Below, in pieces: positions 16,181 to 27,177 of a stretch of 64,000 bases of DNA (position 1 is its first letter; every line of letters starts with the position of its first letter). This DNA comes from Deinococcus roseus (GTDB taxonomy: Bacteria; Deinococcota; Deinococci; Deinococcales; Deinococcaceae). The stretch covers positions 1 through 64,000 of the forward strand of contig NZ_BMOD01000007.1 in NCBI RefSeq assembly GCF_014646895.1, written 5' to 3'. The translations under genes were made by a program, and so were the position numbers. The notes below the pieces were generated by a model. It saw nothing but the letters and a program-made list of their open reading frames with translations. It was not told the origin of the DNA and made no database searches.

Positions 16181-17533
16181 TCAGGAAGGACGCTCTGCGC
16201 CTTTGCGGTTGTAGAAATGCCAGTTGAGGCCCACATTGAACAGGAAGAAAGCCGCCATCACGTAGAAGAACAGCACGGTGTTTCCGGTGGCAGCAATGAT
16301 GGTGCTGATCAGCATGGACACGATGAAAGGCCCGTAAGCGGCAATGGCAGCGGTCCAGCCAATCACGCCAGCAGCCTGGGTGGCAGGAAAAATGATGGGC
16401 ATCTGCCGGAAGGTGGCTGCATTGCCAATGCCCGAGAAGAAGAACAGAGACAGCATGCCTGCCACAAAGAAGGGGAATTCTTCAATGCTCTTGGGGGTCA
16501 CGTAGAAGCTGGTGAAAATCGCACTGGCCAGCATGCCCAGGCCCGAAATGGTGGTCAGGATGGCTCCTCCGGTTCTGTCGGCAATCATCCCGAAGATCAC
16601 CCGCACGGCACTGCCAATCAGGGGACCGTAGAAAGCGTATTGCAGGGGCACCGGAGCGTGTTCAAAGCCGCCGTACAGGGTTTTGATCAGCAGGGGGAAA
16701 GCGCTGGACAGCCCCGAGAAAGCCCCGAAGGTCATCAGGTAGATGCTGGTCATGATCCAGGTGTGTTTCTCTTTGAAGATTGAGAGCAGCTGTGCAGGGT
16801 TGGCCTTGACCGGAATGCTTTTCAGAGAGAACCAGGCCCACACTGCACCAATCAGGATCAGGGGCACGTAAATGAGGGGGGCATTCTGCAGGAAGATTTC
16901 AGAGGTTCTGGTCTTGTCATGAAAGGTCTGGGGGCCTCCGGTCAGCGAGGCAAAAGCCCCAAACCCGATGATCCAGGGGGTCACGAACTGGGCCAGCGAC
17001 ACCCCGAAGTTGCCAATCCCGGCCTGAATGCCCAGCGCCGTGCCCTGCAGCTTTTTGGGGAAGAACAGCGAGGTGGAGGGCATGAAGCTGGAGAAGTTGC
17101 CCCCACCCAGTCCGGCAGAGAAGGCCAGCAGCATCAGCACCCAGTAAGGGGTTTCAGGATTTTGCAGGGCCAATCCCCAGCCAATTGCAGGAACCAGCAG
17201 GCTCAGCGTGGAAAAGGTGATGGTGTGTCTGGACCCGAACAGCGGCACAAAGAAGGTGTGGGCAATGCGCAAAGTGCCTGCGGCCAGTCCGGGCATGGCG
17301 GTCAGCCAGAACAGTTGCGTGGTGGAGAGGTTGAAGCCAATCCCCTGCAAGCGGGTCACCAGCGCAGAAACCATGAACCAGGTGGCGAAGGCCAGCACCA
17401 GGTTGAAGGTCGTCACAGAGAGGGTTTTCCAGGCCCGGTCTTTGCCGATCCTTGCCCAGAACGTTTCTTTTTCCGGGGTCCATTCTTGCAGCCAGGTGGG
17501 GTTTGCTTTGGGGGTGCGGGTGTTGTTCAGCAT
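16181..17533 (-). CDS. narK: NarK-type nitrate/nitrite transporter (NarK2-like)
   Basis: A 450-residue MFS protein with about 12 membrane segments. The nitrate signature motifs are visible: AGLGGGNFSSFMPS in segment 5 and GIGNAATFRQMPII in segment 11. This form matches NarK2-like nitrate/nitrite antiporters. It follows a NarK1-like gene by about 60 bp on the same strand. The pair recalls the NarK1-NarK2 fusion of Paracoccus, here as separate genes, and would let nitrate enter and nitrite leave the cytoplasm. Confidence 0.9.
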   Translation of the reverse strand: MLNNTRTPKANPTWLQEWTPEKETFWARIGKDRAWKTLSVTTFNLVLAFATWFMVSALVTRLQGIGFNLSTTQLFWLTAMPGLAAGTLRIAHTFFVPLFGSRHTITFSTLSLLVPAIGWGLALQNPETPYWVLMLLAFSAGLGGGNFSSFMPSTSLFFPKKLQGTALGIQAGIGNFGVSLAQFVTPWIIGFGAFASLTGGPQTFHDKTRTSEIFLQNAPLIYVPLILIGAVWAWFSLKSIPVKANPAQLLSIFKEKHTWIMTSIYLMTFGAFSGLSSAFPLLIKTLYGGFEHAPVPLQYAFYGPLIGSAVRVIFGMIADRTGGAILTTISGLGMLASAIFTSFYVTPKSIEEFPFFVAGMLSLFFFSGIGNAATFRQMPIIFPATQAAGVIGWTAAIAAYGPFIVSMLISTIIAATGNTVLFFYVMAAFFLFNVGLNWHFYNRKGAERPS

Positions 17534-17591
17534 GTTGGGAATCCTTTCACAAGGGGTTTTGAAACCAGGGGAGGGGTGGGGAGGGGAAAGC

Positions 17592-18827
17592 TCAGGGAAG
17601 GGCGTGCAACTCTTTCAGCACAAAAGCCAGCCACAGTGCAGCACCGAGGGTCAGCACCCCCATCACCATGAAGGTGGCTTCTGGAACACCGATCAGACTC
17701 TGGGCCACAGCGAACAGGGGAGGGAGCACAAAGCCGCCCAGCGCACCGAACACGCCCACCAGACCGCCCACCGCGCCCACATCAGAGGGGTAATACTGCG
17801 GGATGTACTTGTACACGGCGGCCTTGCCAATGCCCATCCCGACGGCCATCACGAACAGCAAGGCAGTGAAGGCAGGCACGGCCAGATGCAGACCCGGCAG
17901 ACCCAGCAGCACCGAGGGCACGAAAATCAGCAGGAACATCAGCTTCATGACATTGCGGGCACCAAATCTGTCCGAGAGGTAACCCCCCAGCGGACGCAGC
18001 AAACTGGCCGGAAAGATGAACAGGGTGGTCAGCAGCGCAGCATGCTTGAGGTCCAGACCGTACACATCCACGTAGTATTTGGGCAACCAGGCACTCAGGG
18101 CCACATACGCCCCGAAAACCACCACGTAGTAAAGGCTGAAGCGCCACACCCGGATTTCCCGCAGGGGTTTCAGGATCTCTGCCATGGGACGGCCCAGACC
18201 GGGGGTGAGGTCCCTGACAGGCGCAAAAAACCACATCCACAGCGCCATCAGGACCAGAAGTCCTGCGTACATGACCGGAATGAACCGCCAGCCACCCGGA
18301 AAAACCCCACCCAGAAAGCCCGCAGCGGGCAACACAGCAATCAGGGTCGGGGCCACCAGTTTGGTGACACTGGCCCCCACATTGCCTGCCCCAAAGACCC
18401 CCAGGGCAAACCCCTGGTGCTCCTTGCTGTTCCAGGCGGAATTCCAGGCAATCCCCACAGAGAAGGCGTTCCCGGCCATTCCCACCAGAAACGCCAGCAG
18501 GAGCAGAAGGCCATAACTGTGGGTGTAGGCCACCAGAAAAGTCGGCACCGCAGTGAACAGCAGCAGCCAGGTGAACACCTTCTTGCCCCCGATGCGGTCT
18601 GCCAGAATGCCAAAATACAGCCGCCAGATGGCCCCGTTCAGCACGGCCACACTGGTGAGCCAGCTCATCTGCAAATCACTGAGCCCCAGTTCCTTGCGGA
18701 TGGGAATGCCCAGCACCCCGAACATCAGCCACACGGCAAACATCAGGGTGAAGCCCACAGTGGACAGCCACAGCACCTTGCTGGCGTCGCTTCTGGAGGC
18801 GGTTTTGGGGAGGGGGATGCTTTGCAT
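17592..18827 (-). CDS. narK: NarK-type nitrate transporter (NarK1-like)
   Basis: A 411-residue MFS protein of the nitrate/nitrite porter family. Its segment-5 motif is GMAGNAFSVGIAWNSAW with ALGVFGAGNVG after it, the form seen in proton-coupled NarK1/NasA importers. It differs clearly from the neighbouring NarK2-like protein. ATG 18827 has an AAGGAG site; the frame stays open upstream but runs into repeat sequence. It is separated from the nitrate reductase operon by the repeat element at 18845-18995. Confidence 0.9.
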   Translation of the reverse strand: MQSIPLPKTASRSDASKVLWLSTVGFTLMFAVWLMFGVLGIPIRKELGLSDLQMSWLTSVAVLNGAIWRLYFGILADRIGGKKVFTWLLLFTAVPTFLVAYTHSYGLLLLLAFLVGMAGNAFSVGIAWNSAWNSKEHQGFALGVFGAGNVGASVTKLVAPTLIAVLPAAGFLGGVFPGGWRFIPVMYAGLLVLMALWMWFFAPVRDLTPGLGRPMAEILKPLREIRVWRFSLYYVVVFGAYVALSAWLPKYYVDVYGLDLKHAALLTTLFIFPASLLRPLGGYLSDRFGARNVMKLMFLLIFVPSVLLGLPGLHLAVPAFTALLFVMAVGMGIGKAAVYKYIPQYYPSDVGAVGGLVGVFGALGGFVLPPLFAVAQSLIGVPEATFMVMGVLTLGAALWLAFVLKELHALP

Positions 18828-18844
18828 GGGTTTCTCCTTGTTTT

Positions 18845-18995
18845 GCCGAGGGCGCAGGGGAATGAAGCCGAGGGCCAAGAGCCGAGAGCCGAGAGCCAAA
18901 AAGATCAATCAAGGGAGGAATGCCCAGAGTGGAGTTCACAAAGCCATGGCCAAAGCTGTGAAATTGCCCTCGGCCCTGCGCTCTCGGCCCTCGGC
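18845..18995. repeat. G+C-rich inverted repeat element between narK and the reductase operon
   Basis: Left arms at 18845-18860 and 18867-18897 are built from GCCGAG(G/A)GCC units. The right arm at 18966-18995 is built from the reverse complements (CTCGGCCCT units). The arms could fold into a large imperfect hairpin of about 150 bp. The style resembles the small intergenic repeats described in Deinococcus genomes. It may act as a transcription boundary or a mobile intergenic element. Confidence 0.6.
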
Positions 18996-19000
18996 ACCTC

Positions 19001-19207
19001 TCAATTCCGAATCATCGACACCAGTTTCAAATTCAGGCCACCCAGCCCCAGCGAACTTGCTGCAATGGGCCACAGGATGCCGTGGTCTCCGCCCAGGTAG
19101 GCGTCCAGTCCGGTGATGAGCAGAAAAAGCTGGATGGTCCACAGGACCAGCACGAACAGCAGGATCAGGTCTACAACCACGGTTTTTTGCTGGTTCTGGT
19201 GGTTCAT
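19001..19207 (-). CDS. Small two-segment membrane protein (DUF6755-like)
   Basis: A 68-residue protein with two hydrophobic helices (LILLFVLVLWTIQLFLLITGL and a C-terminal one) linked by DAYLGGDHGIL. It looks like the DUF6755 family. Its ATG overlaps the Rieske gene stop by 4 bp, so it belongs to the same operon. It could anchor the Rieske protein or help assemble the membrane complex; that is inference. Confidence 0.65.
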   Translation of the reverse strand: MNHQNQQKTVVVDLILLFVLVLWTIQLFLLITGLDAYLGGDHGILWPIAASSLGLGGLNLKLVSMIRN

Positions 19208-19704
19208 GCTTCACCCACACCCACGGCGTAGATTTTGCCGTCACGGATTTCAAGCTGGATGCGGTCCAGGCCACGCTGGGGAGGTCCGGCCAGCACATCG
19301 CCAGACTTTGCATCGAAGAAGCCTTCATGGCAGGGGCATTCCAGTTTTCCAGAGTGCTCTGCATAGAACACATGGCAGCCCAGGTGGGGGCACTTTTGAC
19401 TGAAGGCGCTGAAACTGCCGTCTTCATGCCGCAGCAGCAGGGCGTGGTCGTCCTTTGCAGGGTAACGGAAGGCCAGGAAGCCTCTGGGTTTGATGCTGTC
19501 CACGGCGGCAAGTTCCTGTTCGGGGTGGCTGGTGACGGGCTTTTTTAAACTGCCACCCACGGCCAGCAGGGTGCTCCCCACAGCCAGAGCGCCGCTGGAC
19601 AGGCCCAGGAAGCGGGTGAATTCGCGGCGGGTGACGTAACTGGTCTGGTCCCAGTCCACCGAGAAGTCTTTTTTCCAGTGGGGATCACGTTTTTTGTGGG
19701 TCAC
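19204..19704 (-). CDS. Rieske [2Fe-2S] protein with Tat-like signal
   Basis: A 166-residue protein. The N-terminal segment has a twin-arginine-like motif, TRREFTRFLG, and then a hydrophobic stretch, so the protein is probably exported and membrane-anchored. The Rieske cluster motifs CPHLGC and CPCHEG supply two Cys and two His. The GTG start overlaps the ferredoxin stop (GTGA). In the operon it would carry electrons on the outer face of the membrane, while the reductase itself lacks a signal; how the two meet is unclear. Confidence 0.85.
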   Translation of the reverse strand: MTHKKRDPHWKKDFSVDWDQTSYVTRREFTRFLGLSSGALAVGSTLLAVGGSLKKPVTSHPEQELAAVDSIKPRGFLAFRYPAKDDHALLLRHEDGSFSAFSQKCPHLGCHVFYAEHSGKLECPCHEGFFDAKSGDVLAGPPQRGLDRIQLEIRDGKIYAVGVGEA

Positions 19705-20344
19705 AGCAAACCTCCTGACATGGGCATGGCTTCCAGGTGAGCAAAAGGATCGAGGTGGTCGTAAGCGCCGTCGTCGAAACGTCCGTCCAGGTGGTGCATC
19801 ACATCCATGGAGAGGTTGACGTAACCATCGGGGGCCACCAGGAACACGCGGGTTTTGATTTCCTGTTCGCCAAATTCAAAGGTGTTGATGGGGGTGCCTT
19901 TGCGTCTGGACTGGAATTCCTCCAGGGTTCCGTAAAACAGCGCTTCGGAAGGGCACACGGTGGCACACATCGGTTTGAGTCCAACGGAAGTGCGGTCATA
20001 GCACATGTCGCACTTCATCATCTGGTCCATTTCCGGGTAGTAGCGGGGCACCCCGAACGGGCAGGACACCACGCAGTTCTTGCAGCCGATGCAGCGCTCC
20101 TTCAGGCTGCTCTGCACCACCAGGTCCTCGGTGCGTTTGATGGCATCTGCAGGGCACACAGCAGCGCAGGTGGGGTTCTCACAGTGCATGCACACCATTG
20201 GGACCGTCTGGGTGGAGTTCCCGCGCTCCATGTACTCCAGGTGGATCATGGGTTTGCCTTTGTGGGTGGCGCATTCACTGCAGGCCTGCATGCAACTCTT
20301 GCAGCCGATGCAGCGGATGGGGTCAATGAAGAAGCGCATCTCGC

Positions 20345-20348
<4 letters not shown>
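19701..20348 (-). CDS. Four-cluster [4Fe-4S] electron transfer subunit
   Basis: A 215-residue DmsB/NrfC-like ferredoxin subunit. Four cysteine groups are seen in order: CIGCKSCMQAC (about residue 13), CMHC-x4-C with AVCP, CIGCKNCVVSCP and CDMC with CATVCP. It should pass electrons between the membrane b-heme subunit and the molybdopterin subunit. Its ATG overlaps the reductase stop by 4 bp. There is no signal sequence. Confidence 0.9.
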
Positions 20349-22662
<2,314 letters not shown>

Positions 22663-22663
<1 letters not shown>

Positions 22664-23760
22664 TACATGAACTCCTTGCCCAGCACACGGAACTGGTTGG
22701 CGGTGACCATCTTGCGGCGGCAGGAGGGACACAGGTTCTGCCAGTTTTCAGCCTGCTGGTGCTCATAGTTGAATCCCAGTTCGGGAAGGATGGTTTTGAT
22801 GTCCTGCTGGTGCATCAGGGAGATGTACTCTTCGCCGCAGCGGGCACATTTGCCCTGTTCGCTTTCTGCGCCTGCGGCCTTGTAGAACCACACGCCCACG
22901 TTGGCGATGCGCTGAAAGATGTGGAAGAACTTGCCGAAAGGCAGGTACAGCAGCCACAGCATCACGGTCATGGCGTGGGTGGTGGTGATCCAGTAGTAGA
23001 ACTTGCCTTCCATGAACATGTTGGACAGGGTCAGCATGATTCCAGTGATGCACACCGCGAACAGCAAAATCAGGGGCATCATGTCGTTGTCGAAACGCTG
23101 GGTGGTGAGTTCCGCCTGGTCTTTCATGCGGCGGCCCACTGAGAGGGCAATTCCAGCCATGCACAGCACAGCAGCGATGTCCAGCATGTGGAAGTAAATC
23201 CAGCCCACAAAGCTTCTGGCCTCAAAAGCCGTAAAGGTCAGGTCCAGACCGAACAGCACCATGAAGTAGTGGTCAGGTCTTTCGGGCAGGGATGCGAAGT
23301 GGAGCCAGCCAAAAGTCAGGGGGAAGGTCACGGCAATGGCCAGCAGGCACCCCCAGAAGATGAACTGGTGTGCGGCCCAGCGCTGTGTGGAACGCTGGCG
23401 GATGAAGCGCTGTTCCAGCAGTTTCTCCCAGGCCAGCACGAAGAACATCAGGGTGTTTTTGATGCGGCTGCCTTTTTGCCAGAACAGTTGCCAGCCACGC
23501 TCCCAGTACAGGCGGGTGGCTGGGCGCTGCAGCCACACGGCGTAGCGGTACACGACCCCAAACAGCGCGAACAGCGTGGAGAAGCAGTAGCCAGCAAGCG
23601 CACCATCGAAGCTTTTCAGGCGGTTGGAGCCCAGAAATATCAGCACGCACAGCACCAGCGAGAACACCATTCCAGCCACCACGCCTTTTCTGTCGAGCGT
23701 GACATCCATCATGGGAACCTGGACGACCCCTGTTTCCCTTTTGTTAACCGTGTTTTGCAT
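22663..23760 (-). CDS. b-heme membrane subunit with C-terminal zinc ribbon
   Basis: A 365-residue membrane protein with about six hydrophobic segments, resembling the NarI/HdrE quinol-oxidising family. Histidines placed to bind two b hemes are H131, H191, H262 and H280, the last two in THAMTVMLWLLYLPFGKFFH, a pattern typical of the family. After the last segment comes an unusual zinc-ribbon-like tail, C305-x2-C308 and C344-x2-C347. A GGAGGAAA site precedes ATG 23760, which lies inside the end of the small upstream gene. It probably takes electrons from menaquinol for the reductase. Confidence 0.75.
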
Positions 23761-23938
23761 GGCTTTCCTCCTTGAGGGCTTCGGCGACTTGCAGCAAATC
23801 GCGCATGTCCGGGATCACTTTTTCCCTGCCGTCTGGCAGGGCTTTGATGCGGCCCTGCCAGATCCCGGCTTCGGTCAGCCACATCACCACCACATAGGTG
23901 GGCTTTTCGTGGGATCTGCTTCTGGAAGGTGCGCTCAT
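23744..23938 (-). CDS. Small protein heading the nitrate reductase operon
   Basis: A 64-residue protein (MSAPSRSRSHEKPTYVVVMW at the start, a later IPDMRDLLQVAEALKEES helix). No known family. Its stop overlaps the membrane subunit start by 17 bp, which argues that it is real. The start codon sits in an alternating palindrome, CATGCATGCATG (23936-23947), with no ribosome site. It could be an assembly factor or a small regulatory subunit; unknown. Confidence 0.55.
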   Translation of the reverse strand: MSAPSRSRSHEKPTYVVVMWLTEAGIWQGRIKALPDGREKVIPDMRDLLQVAEALKEESHAKHG

Positions 23939-23996
23939 GCATGCATGATGCCAGCCCCCACTTACAGCCCACTTACAGCTTTTGGGGGGGTGAATT

Positions 23997-24019
23997 TTGT
24001 CCCGCGGCGGCAAGGACAA
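23997..24019. promoter_or_regulatory. Inverted repeat in the divergent region upstream of the nitrate operon
   Basis: TTGTCC (23997-24002) and GGACAA (24014-24019) form an inverted repeat with an 11-bp spacer, about 60 bp before the operon's first start codon. It could bind a regulator. It does not match the FNR/CRP or NarL consensus. Confidence 0.3.
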
Positions 24020-24120
24020 TCCGTAAAAAATGCAGTTACGTGCAGAGAAAAGGCCCATTTCAGATTGCAAGGCAGATCCACAGGCTTGCAGCATCAAACC
24101 GTCCCATCTTGAAAGCCATC

Positions 24121-24149
24121 TTGCCAAAACACTTCAATTCAGATATATT
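24121..24149 (+). promoter_or_regulatory. padR promoter
   Basis: TTGCCA at 24121-24126, a 17-bp spacer and TATATT at 24144-24149. The next 20 bp repeat the pattern ATATTCATC / ACATTCATC, A+T-rich direct repeats that could be the autoregulatory PadR site. Confidence 0.6.
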
Positions 24150-24190
24150 CATCTTAGATACATTCATCCGCGTCACAGGAAAGGACCAGC

Positions 24191-24514
24191 ATGACCCAGC
24201 CCCTTGTAGAAGCCCAGTTTCAGATTTTGCTGGCCCTCCTTCCTGGCAAGAAGCACGGCTACCGCATCATGAAAGACATCCAGGAGCACACCGATCAGCT
24301 GGTCAACATCGGACCAGCCACCCTCTACAACAACATCCGCAAACTGTTGCAGATGGGCCTGATTGAACCTGCCCCGCTGGACCCCGCAGATCCTGAACCC
24401 GATGAACGGCGCAGGGCCTACCAGCTCACCGATGCAGGCACAAAGGTGCTCAAAGAGCACCTCAGGCAGCTCGAAAAAACCCTCACGCTGGCCAGAAAAC
24501 ACATCCTGTTATGA
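24191..24514 (+). CDS. PadR family transcriptional regulator
   Basis: A 107-residue PadR-type winged-helix protein: QFQILLALLPGKKHGYRIMKDI, then IGPATLYNNIRKLLQMGLIE and the wing RRRAYQLTDAGTKVLKEH. Such regulators often repress the gene encoded next to them. An AAGGA site lies before ATG 24191. Its stop overlaps the next start (ATGA), so the membrane protein downstream is its likely partner. Confidence 0.9.
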   Translation: MTQPLVEAQFQILLALLPGKKHGYRIMKDIQEHTDQLVNIGPATLYNNIRKLLQMGLIEPAPLDPADPEPDERRRAYQLTDAGTKVLKEHLRQLEKTLTLARKHILL

Positions 24515-25362
24515 AATATCCGCTGATTCGGCATTTGATGCGCTGGTACCCGGCTGGCAACCACCACCTGGAAGAACTCTGCGCCACCATCGAGGAACAC
24601 CACCAGCACCTTTTGAAACACAACCGCAGGCAGGCGGTCCTCTTTTTGTGGCAGTCCCACCTGGACGTGCTGACCACATCCCTGTCCTGCCAATCGGAGG
24701 TTTTGATGAAATTTGAATCTGGAATGCACGCCCACCGCCGCTATTACCTGATGCTGGCTTTTGCCCTTTCTGTCTCGCTCATCACCTCTGTGGTGGATGT
24801 CTCACCGGTGTTTGTGGGGCCCATGTCAAAGTTTGAAAGCCATGTGAGCACCCGTGAGGATCCACCCGCAGACCTGCAGGCCGTGGCCCAGCGCATTGCA
24901 GACACCCTGAACATCAAACACATGGATTTTGGGGTGTGGGTGGAAGATCAGGGCTGGTTCAGGCGCAAAACAGACCTCAGTCTGACGCTGTACCCGACAG
25001 TGCAGCCGCTGAAAATCAAAATTCCCTCCCATGTGGCAGACCTGCAGGCGCTTGAAAATCTGCGCGACCAGCTCAACACCGCCTCCTTCAAGACCCTTGA
25101 TGTTCCGCTGCAGGAACTGCTGACCACCAGTGGCAACCGTTACAGAAGCCTCCTGGTGTTTCTGGACTTTCCGATCCAGAAAGTTCAGGTGGATGCCCTC
25201 CACAAAACCTATGAAGTGAAGGCCGCCCAGTGGGAAATTCTTGAGAAGTCAAATGGGGAATGGAAGCACTGGGAAAGGGTCAATGGAGCAGTGAACTTCA
25301 CCCCAGAACGGGTGATCCTCAAAAAAATCCACATGCAGCCCATGCGCTCCAGCCAACCGTAA
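24511..25362 (+). CDS. Membrane protein coupled to PadR
   Basis: A 283-residue protein with a soluble N-terminal part resembling the small helical domain found in PadR-linked permeases (RHLMRWYPAGNHHLEELCATIEEHH). One membrane helix follows (YYLMLAFALSVSLITSVV, about residue 85), then an outer domain of 180 residues with no known family. Its start overlaps the padR stop. It may sense or respond to envelope conditions, with PadR as its switch; this is inference from context. Confidence 0.65.
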   Translation: MKYPLIRHLMRWYPAGNHHLEELCATIEEHHQHLLKHNRRQAVLFLWQSHLDVLTTSLSCQSEVLMKFESGMHAHRRYYLMLAFALSVSLITSVVDVSPVFVGPMSKFESHVSTREDPPADLQAVAQRIADTLNIKHMDFGVWVEDQGWFRRKTDLSLTLYPTVQPLKIKIPSHVADLQALENLRDQLNTASFKTLDVPLQELLTTSGNRYRSLLVFLDFPIQKVQVDALHKTYEVKAAQWEILEKSNGEWKHWERVNGAVNFTPERVILKKIHMQPMRSSQP

Positions 25363-25496
25363 AAGACCCACAGCAAATGCTTTCTGACCAGCATGGACCT
25401 TCAAACCACCAGAAGGCCGTTGCTGGTCGGTTTTTTCTGGTCTTTGTGACCCATTTTTAACAAACCCAGAAAGAATTCTGTCCCCGTGGCAGAGAA

Positions 25497-25502
25497 TATA
25501 AT
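25497..25502 (+). promoter_or_regulatory. -10 box for a leaderless transcript
   Basis: A perfect TATAAT ends 7 nt before ATG 25510. This spacing puts the transcription start on the A of the ATG, so the GAF-BTAD regulator is probably translated from a leaderless mRNA. No clear -35 box is visible. Confidence 0.55.
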
Positions 25503-25509
25503 GAAGGCA

Positions 25510-27165
25510 ATGAACACGCCTGCCGTACAATCGGTGCTGCAATCTTTGAGCTGGGCCACCAGCCGCCTGCTGCAGACCCCCGAACATTTCTTTCAGATCC
25601 TGAAGGTGTTTTTGTCGGAACTGCGGGTGCAGACCTGGTCCGATTCGGCAGAGCTGTTCCTGTCCAACCCCCAGCAAACCCACCTGATGCTCACCTCCTA
25701 CGACGGCAAGCACCGTGCTGCATTTCTGGAAAAACTGGTGTTCCGTTTCGGGATGGGCTACCCCGGCATTGCTGCAGAAAGCCGTGCCCCCCTTGCCACC
25801 AGTGACCTGCAACAGGACCGCCGTTACCTGCGCGACGATGTCAAAAAACTGGGGTACCAGGGTTACATCGCCCAGCCTCTGGTTCTGCCCCACAAGGTGA
25901 TCGGGGTGATCGATCTGGCCAGCCGCAGCACCTTGCACCAGCAGGAAGCCGAGCGCATTCTGGCCCAGGTGGCTCCCCTGCTGGCTTCCAGTCTGTACTC
26001 GGTGTTGACTTCCCTCAGCGAGGACGCTTTCCAGCAGATCACCGATTCCATGCAGGGCGGCACCTCATCAAAAGGCATGAACACCCTGCTGGAACAGGGC
26101 CTGAAAATCTCAGGCGGGCAGTGCGGGGTGATTCACCTGCTGAACGGCCAGCGCATCGAATCCCACCCTGAGCAGGTCGCGGCCTGCAGCCACATCTGCG
26201 AATGCCCGGCTGTGAAAGGCCGCATCCTGATCAACTCCATTCCCAGCATGGCCTGCGGTTTTCAGGAGCAGAAGGTGCGCACGGTGTGCATGCCCCTGTG
26301 GTCTGGCAACGAAATTTCCGGGGTGCAGACCATGCATTTCTCAGGAGGCTGGGCGCTCCCCACCCAGGCGGTGGCCCCCCTGATGTGGTTCAACCGCTTT
26401 GCATGGCAGGCGCTCTCTCCAAAAGCGGCAGAACACCAGAGGGAAGACCAGGTGCCCTGGCTGGAAATTGAAGCGCTGGGGGCTTTCCGGGTCAAGAAAG
26501 AAGGGCAGCTGATGGCCCCCACCGATTTTGGTCGCCGTCAGGCGTATTTGCTCTTGAAGATCCTGGTGGCCCGCTGGGGCAGGCCCGTCACCTCGGAAGA
26601 ACTGCTGGAAATGCTGTGGTCCGAGGAAGACCCTGCAAAAGCCCTCCCCAGGCTGCATGTGGTCCTGAATGCCCTGCGCAAGGCCATCGAACCCGATCCT
26701 GCAAAGCCCGTTTACGTCCTGCGCGACGGCAACACCTACCGTCTGGCCCTGGAACGCGAAGCCCCACTGGATGTGCAGCGCTTTGAAGCCCTGGTGCACA
26801 GAGGCGACCAGCTGGAAAGCCAGCAGGCCATCCAGCAGTACCGCATTGCCCTGCAACTGTACCGGGGGGACTTCATGGCAGATGAAGCCTACGCAGACTG
26901 GTGCATCCTGGAACGCAGCTACCTCAAAGAGCAGGCCATCCGGGTGATGTTCCGCATGGCAGATTTGCTGCAGGCCCTGGACCAGCTTGCAGACGCCCAG
27001 GAGATCTACCACCGCATCCTGACCATGGACCCCTACCAGTTCGATGCCTACGAAGCGCTGATTGACCTCTTGCTGGACGCCAACCGCAGGCAGGACGCCC
27101 AGAGTTGCTGGGACCAGTACCAGGTGCAATACGGGGAGATGCCCCCGGTCCCCAGACCTGCCTGA
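25510..27165 (+). CDS. GAF and BTAD (SARP-like) transcriptional regulator with Cys cluster
   Basis: A 551-residue regulator. Residues about 15-160 look like a GAF domain (YQGYIAQPLVLPHKVIGVID), followed by a second GAF-like region. In the latter lie C226-x3-C230-x-C232-x16-C249, which could bind a metal or Fe-S cluster. Residues about 315-400 form a winged helix (FGRRQAYLLLKILVARWGRP), and the rest is a BTAD tetratricopeptide-like activation domain. From memory, DnrS of the Thermus nitrate-respiration element has a similar layout. With the nitrate operon only 1.5 kb away, a role as an oxygen- or nitric-oxide-responsive activator is plausible. The frame is open back to a GTG at 25486, but the promoter favours ATG 25510. 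Confidence 0.75.
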   Translation: MNTPAVQSVLQSLSWATSRLLQTPEHFFQILKVFLSELRVQTWSDSAELFLSNPQQTHLMLTSYDGKHRAAFLEKLVFRFGMGYPGIAAESRAPLATSDLQQDRRYLRDDVKKLGYQGYIAQPLVLPHKVIGVIDLASRSTLHQQEAERILAQVAPLLASSLYSVLTSLSEDAFQQITDSMQGGTSSKGMNTLLEQGLKISGGQCGVIHLLNGQRIESHPEQVAACSHICECPAVKGRILINSIPSMACGFQEQKVRTVCMPLWSGNEISGVQTMHFSGGWALPTQAVAPLMWFNRFAWQALSPKAAEHQREDQVPWLEIEALGAFRVKKEGQLMAPTDFGRRQAYLLLKILVARWGRPVTSEELLEMLWSEEDPAKALPRLHVVLNALRKAIEPDPAKPVYVLRDGNTYRLALEREAPLDVQRFEALVHRGDQLESQQAIQQYRIALQLYRGDFMADEAYADWCILERSYLKEQAIRVMFRMADLLQALDQLADAQEIYHRILTMDPYQFDAYEALIDLLLDANRRQDAQSCWDQYQVQYGEMPPVPRPA

Positions 27166-27177
27166 AACTTTTGCTCT

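Noticed and set aside
17208..19100. A 630-codon plus-strand open frame
   Set aside because: It is antisense to both NarK genes and is rich in Gln, His and Gly; it is a shadow of the real genes.
23936..23947. CATGCATGCATG palindrome at the start of the nitrate operon
   Set aside because: It is a simple alternating repeat over a start codon, too simple to call an operator.
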